From Agromyces mediolanus (GTDB lineage: Bacteria > Actinomycetota > Actinomycetes > Actinomycetales > Microbacteriaceae), in the NCBI RefSeq assembly GCF_014648575.1, contig NZ_BMRJ01000005.1, positions 49,071 through 113,070 on the forward strand: a stretch of DNA of 64,000 nucleotides, written 5' to 3'. A program made the position numbers and the translations under genes. Below, one piece after another: positions 61,201 to 64,000 of the stretch; the first letter of the stretch is position 1; every line of letters begins with the position of its first letter. Below the pieces are notes generated by a model. That model was not told where the DNA came from, did no database searches, and worked only from the letters and a program-made list of their open reading frames with translations.

Positions 61201-61560
61201 AAGTTCTCCGCGGCCTCGGTGCGGCTCGCCGCCCGACGCCTCGTGCCGCTGCCCGAACTGACGCCCGCGCGCATGATGGGCTCGATCGAACGCGAGCTGC
61301 GAGCGCTGCCCGTGCTCTGGCCGCTGCTCACCGAGTCGGTGCGCTTCGCCGCCGGCCAGCCGAAGCCGCCCGCCTGGCTGAACCGGGTGCTCGACGTCGC
61401 GCTGCTGCGCGCGCCGGTGCTGCGGGCCGCGGCAGCCGCCGGCCGGATCCCCGCAGACGACGCGGCGTGGCCCGGTCTCGCGGAGCTCGCCGCGCGGAAG
61501 GGCTCGTCCGCCGCGCTCGTGAAGGCCCGCGCACTCCTCGGCGAGCTCGGGCTCGGCTGA
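58279..61560 (+). CDS. Very large DUF6493-like protein
   Basis: A 1093-residue, Ala/Leu-rich protein without signal peptide or membrane helices. It looks like an all-helical repeat protein: many segments of about 35-40 residues with LxxAL patterns. A proline-rich spacer lies near 375-395 and another near 820-835. The C-terminal 250 residues (VMVxARRFS-like: MVAARKFSAASVRLAARRLVPLPELTP, PVLWPLLTESVRFAA, PPAWLNRVLDVALLRAP) fit the DUF6493 family as I recall it, a tentative call. Its ATG overlaps the SWIM gene stop, so the two are co-translated. No MoxR or VWA gene follows; uppS is convergent. Confidence 0.82.
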   Translation: MTDALARSLELFRELGWDGAPLADAPALPVGTEAQQRDARAGLRRGDWTEWAEHDGGFVRASLVGDADHGMLALFAIRTGVDARRAEDLLGGAGTVPDELAAEVLATRGPEFATAFVARACRSNRRAWEHSTSVHAGRAVRLVHHHELPVPESVEYLKDWSVYAALALGEEAELFPQDRGAIGAELLRPRFAEHVRVGIAVGAPATGPFGRAVAAGVAAGWIARDEAVALVLLALDAAQRPGDRKVWAGTLVGALALSDAELVAHAGSLLGALSHAEAPVVVALAPALIEHGDEDDAAEALSLALATKPKAARRAVLDAAERRPRPLTGAAGETARPALAAVAAGRDTGLATSATALLARWGLTDEEPPAHPVEAPTPWTPTPPLWEVPRFAPAPATIEALSAAAERLASRPENAMDLEVDRFLELANAVARSDPDRTRLALRGLKPGWRAGVGAVADWVAEAPIRSLDRLVGPGGEDWRHDVHYPPATAREAAVAQRLGEVPTLLSTPSWDDLRIDPEELLARLRAYREADAAASEADLLLALLRVELSLVTPAQLDELAALEVPVLLQSGERMERDAGPAARAYLLDPHREPALVQDEDGDWSRAETAIPASLAGFPPRLDPSRYGWGSPVELPGWGDGTHSGDWLEAASGYTWRQLARRARPFGPRQAAALIGGLRSPHEQAAGAMFEAVLEAWERGLLIPGVAELRLVDRGGPSGAAQLARVAGELAGAGLGSLVWPLLDGTVEASLAGVRMIPGTAELVEAIDSLLPSAQAAVDAGIAEASVLELPGVRALAARDGSSRAVAAARAVVARLPEPSAPAAPPAPETEPGIDLDAVWPSGDGEGLAIDDGVELSATVQSRGSKRFVPLEFALAEDPGVRYRALMTWAYALDREGQLDAETVEGDERRWIEWDAAAGRLSVSEFRDRSTGGTGPRSDGLEPPLTSLMVAVVLGSLCSDVESRYSVDAMVAARKFSAASVRLAARRLVPLPELTPARMMGSIERELRALPVLWPLLTESVRFAAGQPKPPAWLNRVLDVALLRAPVLRAAAAAGRIPADDAAWPGLAELAARKGSSAALVKARALLGELGLG

Positions 61561-61585
61561 GCCGGCCGCCGACGAACCGCCGGCG

Positions 61586-62392
61586 CTACCCGGCGCTCGG
61601 GGCGTCGACGGCGCCGCCGAAGCGCCGGGTGCGCCGCGCGTACAGCTCGACCGCGCGCCAGAGATCGACGCGGGAGAAGTCCGGCCAGAGGGTGTCGAGG
61701 AAGACCATCTCCGCGTAGGCCGACTGCCAGAGCAGGAAGTTCGAGGTGCGCTGCTCCCCCGAGCTGCGCACGAAGAGATCGACGTCGGGCATGTCGGGCT
61801 GGTACAACCGCTTCGCGATCTGCTTCTCGCTCACGGCCGAGGGCCGGAGGCGACCGGCCGCGACGTCGTCGGCGATCGCCCGGACGGCGTCGGTGATCTC
61901 GTTGCGGCCGCCGTAGTTCACGCACATCGTCAGGGTCAGCACGTCATTGCCCGCGGTCAGCCGCTCGGCGAACTGCAGCTCCTCGATGACCGACTTCCAG
62001 AGCCGGGGCTTGCGCCCCGCCCAGCGGATGCGCACGCCCCACTCGTTCAGCTGATCGCGCCGGCGGTGCAGCACGTCGCGGTTGTAGCCCATCAGAAAGC
62101 GCACCTCGTCGGGACTGCGCTTCCAGTTCTCGGTCGAGAACGCGTAGACCGAGAGGTGCTTCACGCCGATCTGCACGGCGCCGGCGACGACGTCGAGCAG
62201 AGCGGCCTCACCCGCCTTGTGCCCCTCGATGCGGGTGAGGCCCTGGCGGTTCGCCCAGCGGCCGTTGCCGTCCATGACGACCGCGACGTGATTCGGCACG
62301 GCGCCGCGCGGCAGCTCCGGCGGGTAGAGGCCGGTCCAGTCGATGGGACGGTACGGCACCGCATCGCGGTGCGTGTAGGGCTTCGGGGTCAC
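61586..62392 (-). CDS. uppS: Undecaprenyl diphosphate synthase (cis-prenyltransferase)
   Basis: A 268-residue enzyme that builds the long cis-prenyl carrier for cell wall synthesis from isopentenyl diphosphate. Catalytic Asp41 in [34 protein letters not shown] and [27 protein letters not shown] are all diagnostic. The GTG overlaps the recO stop as GTGA. Actinobacteria often have two such enzymes of different chain length; this one could also be a Z-prenyl synthase of the decaprenyl type. Confidence 0.96.
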   Translation of the reverse strand: MTPKPYTHRDAVPYRPIDWTGLYPPELPRGAVPNHVAVVMDGNGRWANRQGLTRIEGHKAGEAALLDVVAGAVQIGVKHLSVYAFSTENWKRSPDEVRFLMGYNRDVLHRRRDQLNEWGVRIRWAGRKPRLWKSVIEELQFAERLTAGNDVLTLTMCVNYGGRNEITDAVRAIADDVAAGRLRPSAVSEKQIAKRLYQPDMPDVDLFVRSSGEQRTSNFLLWQSAYAEMVFLDTLWPDFSRVDLWRAVELYARRTRRFGGAVDAPSAG

Positions 62393-63186
62393 GGAGTTCC
62401 TGTCTGGGCTGGTGCGTCGGGAGCCGTGCGGTCCGGCGCCGCGCGGCCGGCGGGCTCGTCGGCGTCGCGGCTGACGTGCGGCAGGGAGCGGAGCCCCCGC
62501 TCGAGATGCCACTGGGCGTAGGCCGCGACGATGCCGGAGGCCTGGTTGCGGTCGCGCTCGGGCGCGGCCTCGGCGCGCGCCCAGTCGCCGGTGAGCAGCG
62601 CCCCGAGCAGCGCGATCGTCGTGCGCTCGATGCGCGGCGAGCCGGGCGGCGCGCACTCGTCGCAGACGATGCCGCCGAGCTGCACCACGACCGCGCGGTG
62701 CTCGCCGGGCCTGGCGCAGCGGGAGCAGTCCTCGAAGCTCGGCGCCCAGCCGGCGAGGGCGAGGGCGCGGAGCAGATAGGAGTCGAGGGTCAGGCCCGGC
62801 CCGTGCTCGCGCCGGGCGAGCGAGCGGAGCGCCCCGACGAGCAGCAGGTACTGCTGCAGCGAGCCCTCGGCCTCGGTGACGCGGTCTGCGGTCTCGACCA
62901 TCGCGTTCGCCGCGGTGTACGCCGCGTAGTCCTGCGAGATCTCGGCGCCGTAGGAGCCGAGCGACTCCGCCTGGGTGATCACGTCGAGCGTGCGGCCCTC
63001 GTAGAGCTGCAGATCGGCGACCATGAACGGCTCGAGCCTCGCCCCGAACTTCGACGCCGTGCGGCGGACGCCCTTCGCCACGGCGCGGATCTTGCCGTGC
63101 CGTCGCGAGAGCAGCGTGACGATGCGATCGGCCTCACCCAGCTTGTGGGTGCGCAGCACGACGGCTTCATCTCGGTACACGGGCAC
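62389..63186 (-). CDS. recO: DNA repair protein RecO
   Basis: A 265-residue recombination mediator that loads RecA with RecR. N-terminal OB-fold: [26 protein letters not shown]; helical middle; zinc-binding Cys pattern CSRC ... CDEC near 173-195. The GTG at 63186 has GGGAG 9 nt upstream; a second GTG 6 nt later is possible. The C-terminal tail is Pro/Ala-rich. recO-uppS is a usual actinobacterial pair. Confidence 0.95.
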   Translation of the reverse strand: MPVYRDEAVVLRTHKLGEADRIVTLLSRRHGKIRAVAKGVRRTASKFGARLEPFMVADLQLYEGRTLDVITQAESLGSYGAEISQDYAAYTAANAMVETADRVTEAEGSLQQYLLLVGALRSLARREHGPGLTLDSYLLRALALAGWAPSFEDCSRCARPGEHRAVVVQLGGIVCDECAPPGSPRIERTTIALLGALLTGDWARAEAAPERDRNQASGIVAAYAQWHLERGLRSLPHVSRDADEPAGRAAPDRTAPDAPAQTGTP

Positions 63187-63254
63187 CAGACGATTCTCCC
63201 ACCTCGGGCCCGACGAACCGCCGGAACACGGGGCCATCCGCGGCATCCGCTTGC

Positions 63255-63260
63255 GAGAAT
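63255..63260 (+). promoter_or_regulatory. -10 element GAGAAT, likely leaderless
   Basis: GAGAAT ends 6 nt before the GTG at 63267. Confidence 0.45.
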
Positions 63261-63266
63261 AGGCGG

Positions 63267-63953
63267 GTGGAGACCTCGCAGTTCATGATCCCGCTCTGGC
63301 TGGACCTCACCGCCGTCGGCCTCGGCGGCGTGCAGGGGGCGTTGTTCGCGTCCGGCTTCCGCGGCGAACGCCGGCTCGACCTGCTCGGCGTCGCGATCGT
63401 CGGCATCGTCATGGGCTTCGGCGGCGGTGTGATCCGCGACCTGCTGCTGAATCAGCCGATCGGCGCCCTGCAGAGCAACTGGTACCTCGTGACGGCGGTC
63501 GTCGCCTCGCTCGTCGGCATGCTGCTCGCCGGACCGCTCACCCGCCTGAACGGCGTCATCGTCGGCCTCGACGCCGTGGTGATCGGCATGTTCGGCGCCT
63601 TCGGCACCTCGAAGGCGCTCGGCCTCGGCCTGCCGATCCTGCCTGCCGTGTTCGTCGGCGTCGCCGCGGCGGTCGGCGGCGGCATCCTCCGCGACATGCT
63701 GATGAGCCTCCCGGTCGCCATCATGCACGTCGGCTCGCTCTACGCGGTCGCCGCGGCGGCCGGATGCCTCGTGCTGGTCGTCCTCGACCTCTTCCACGTG
63801 CCGATCTTCATCGCCGGCATCGCCTGCGTCGTGGTGACGAGCATCATCCGCTGGCTCGCCGTGATCTTCGACCTCTCGCTCCCGGAGCAGCGCATGCTCA
63901 ACCGCCGCAAGGTCGCCACCGAGACCGGCGTGCTCCCCGTCATCCGCCGCTGA
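63267..63953 (+). CDS. TRIC/UPF0126-type cation channel family protein
   Basis: A 228-residue membrane protein with about seven helices in two half-repeats. Each half has the GGG-x-x-RD motif of prokaryotic TRIC channels: [12 protein letters not shown] (first half) and [11 protein letters not shown] (second half). These form trimeric potassium-permeable channels. The GTG start at 63267 is supported by the GAGAAT hexamer; an ATG 18 nt downstream is also possible. It is divergent from recO. Confidence 0.9.
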   Translation: METSQFMIPLWLDLTAVGLGGVQGALFASGFRGERRLDLLGVAIVGIVMGFGGGVIRDLLLNQPIGALQSNWYLVTAVVASLVGMLLAGPLTRLNGVIVGLDAVVIGMFGAFGTSKALGLGLPILPAVFVGVAAAVGGGILRDMLMSLPVAIMHVGSLYAVAAAAGCLVLVVLDLFHVPIFIAGIACVVVTSIIRWLAVIFDLSLPEQRMLNRRKVATETGVLPVIRR

Positions 63954-63974
63954 CCGCCCAGCCAAACCTCGAGT

Positions 63975-64000
63975 TGCCCGACTTTCATGGAAGTCGGGCA
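63975..64000. repeat. Palindrome cut by the window end
   Basis: TGCCCGACTT (63975-63984) and AAGTCGGGCA (63991-64000) form a perfect 10-bp inverted repeat around TCATGG. It follows the channel gene by 21 nt. The upstream bases CAAACCTCGAGT hint that the palindrome may extend past the edge. It may be a terminator, or one unit of a dispersed palindromic repeat. Confidence 0.6.

Noticed and set aside
1..64000. CRISPR arrays, rRNA genes, insertion sequences and phage structural genes
   Set aside because: I looked for regularly spaced repeats, rRNA cores, transposase DDE motifs and phage proteins and saw none.

Overview
The window looks like the chromosome of a high-GC actinobacterium, most likely a member of the Microbacteriaceae. 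The evidence is the strong G/C bias at third codon positions, many GTG and TTG starts, many apparent leaderless promoters (a TANNNT-like hexamer 6-7 nt before the start codon), and a typical actinobacterial core order: aceE, a PucR-type FasR-like regulator, fabD-fabH-acpP-fabF, DUF3145, and later dnaG, dgt, dusB, uppS, recO. Species cannot be named from the sequence alone. All assignments come from reading motifs; no database search was run.

Left edge (1-1050): an AT-richer stretch with the start of a leftward gene that resembles the N-terminus of DUF262 proteins, then an HxlR regulator whose reading frame runs into the 3' half of a leftward tRNA-Val. This could be the boundary of an integrated element. 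From 1.1 to 10.2 kb is core metabolism: a membrane protein, an AhpE-like peroxiredoxin with a CX4C pair, pyruvate dehydrogenase E1, and the type II fatty acid synthesis operon that uses its acetyl-CoA. From 10.3 to 21.3 kb are housekeeping and small accessory genes: DUF3145, a PadR-like protein, a family A polymerase, a zinc-ribbon nuclease, NfeD plus flotillin, a zincin, tRNA-Met/Ile, a GT4 glycosyltransferase, a DMT transporter, peptide deformylase and AzlCD.

From 21.4 to 48.4 kb the window is dominated by four ABC importer operons, each carrying its own enzymes: (a) an NMT1/SsuA-type importer with an Ldh-like protein lacking the usual catalytic His, a BAAT-type thioesterase and DUF1684; (b) a polar amino-acid importer preceded by a YtcJ-like amidohydrolase, divergent from a LacI regulator; (c) a polyamine/PotABCD-type importer followed by a second YtcJ-like amidohydrolase, divergent from a GntR/FadR regulator whose likely operator sits inside the pot promoter; (d) a peptide/opine-type importer with a fused two-domain ATPase, a third ATPase and a 2-hydroxyacid dehydrogenase. 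A small P-loop gluconokinase, a 55-residue protein and tRNA-Asn lie between c and d.

From 48.6 kb to the end the core resumes: dnaG, dgt, dusB, a YbaK deacylase, a DsbA/FrnE-type oxidoreductase overlapping a 55-residue CX4C protein, a PadR-AarF pair with a clear palindromic operator, and a two-gene SWIM zinc finger plus very large DUF6493-like unit, the best candidate for an undescribed system here. uppS-recO and a TRIC-type channel follow, and the window ends inside a palindrome.
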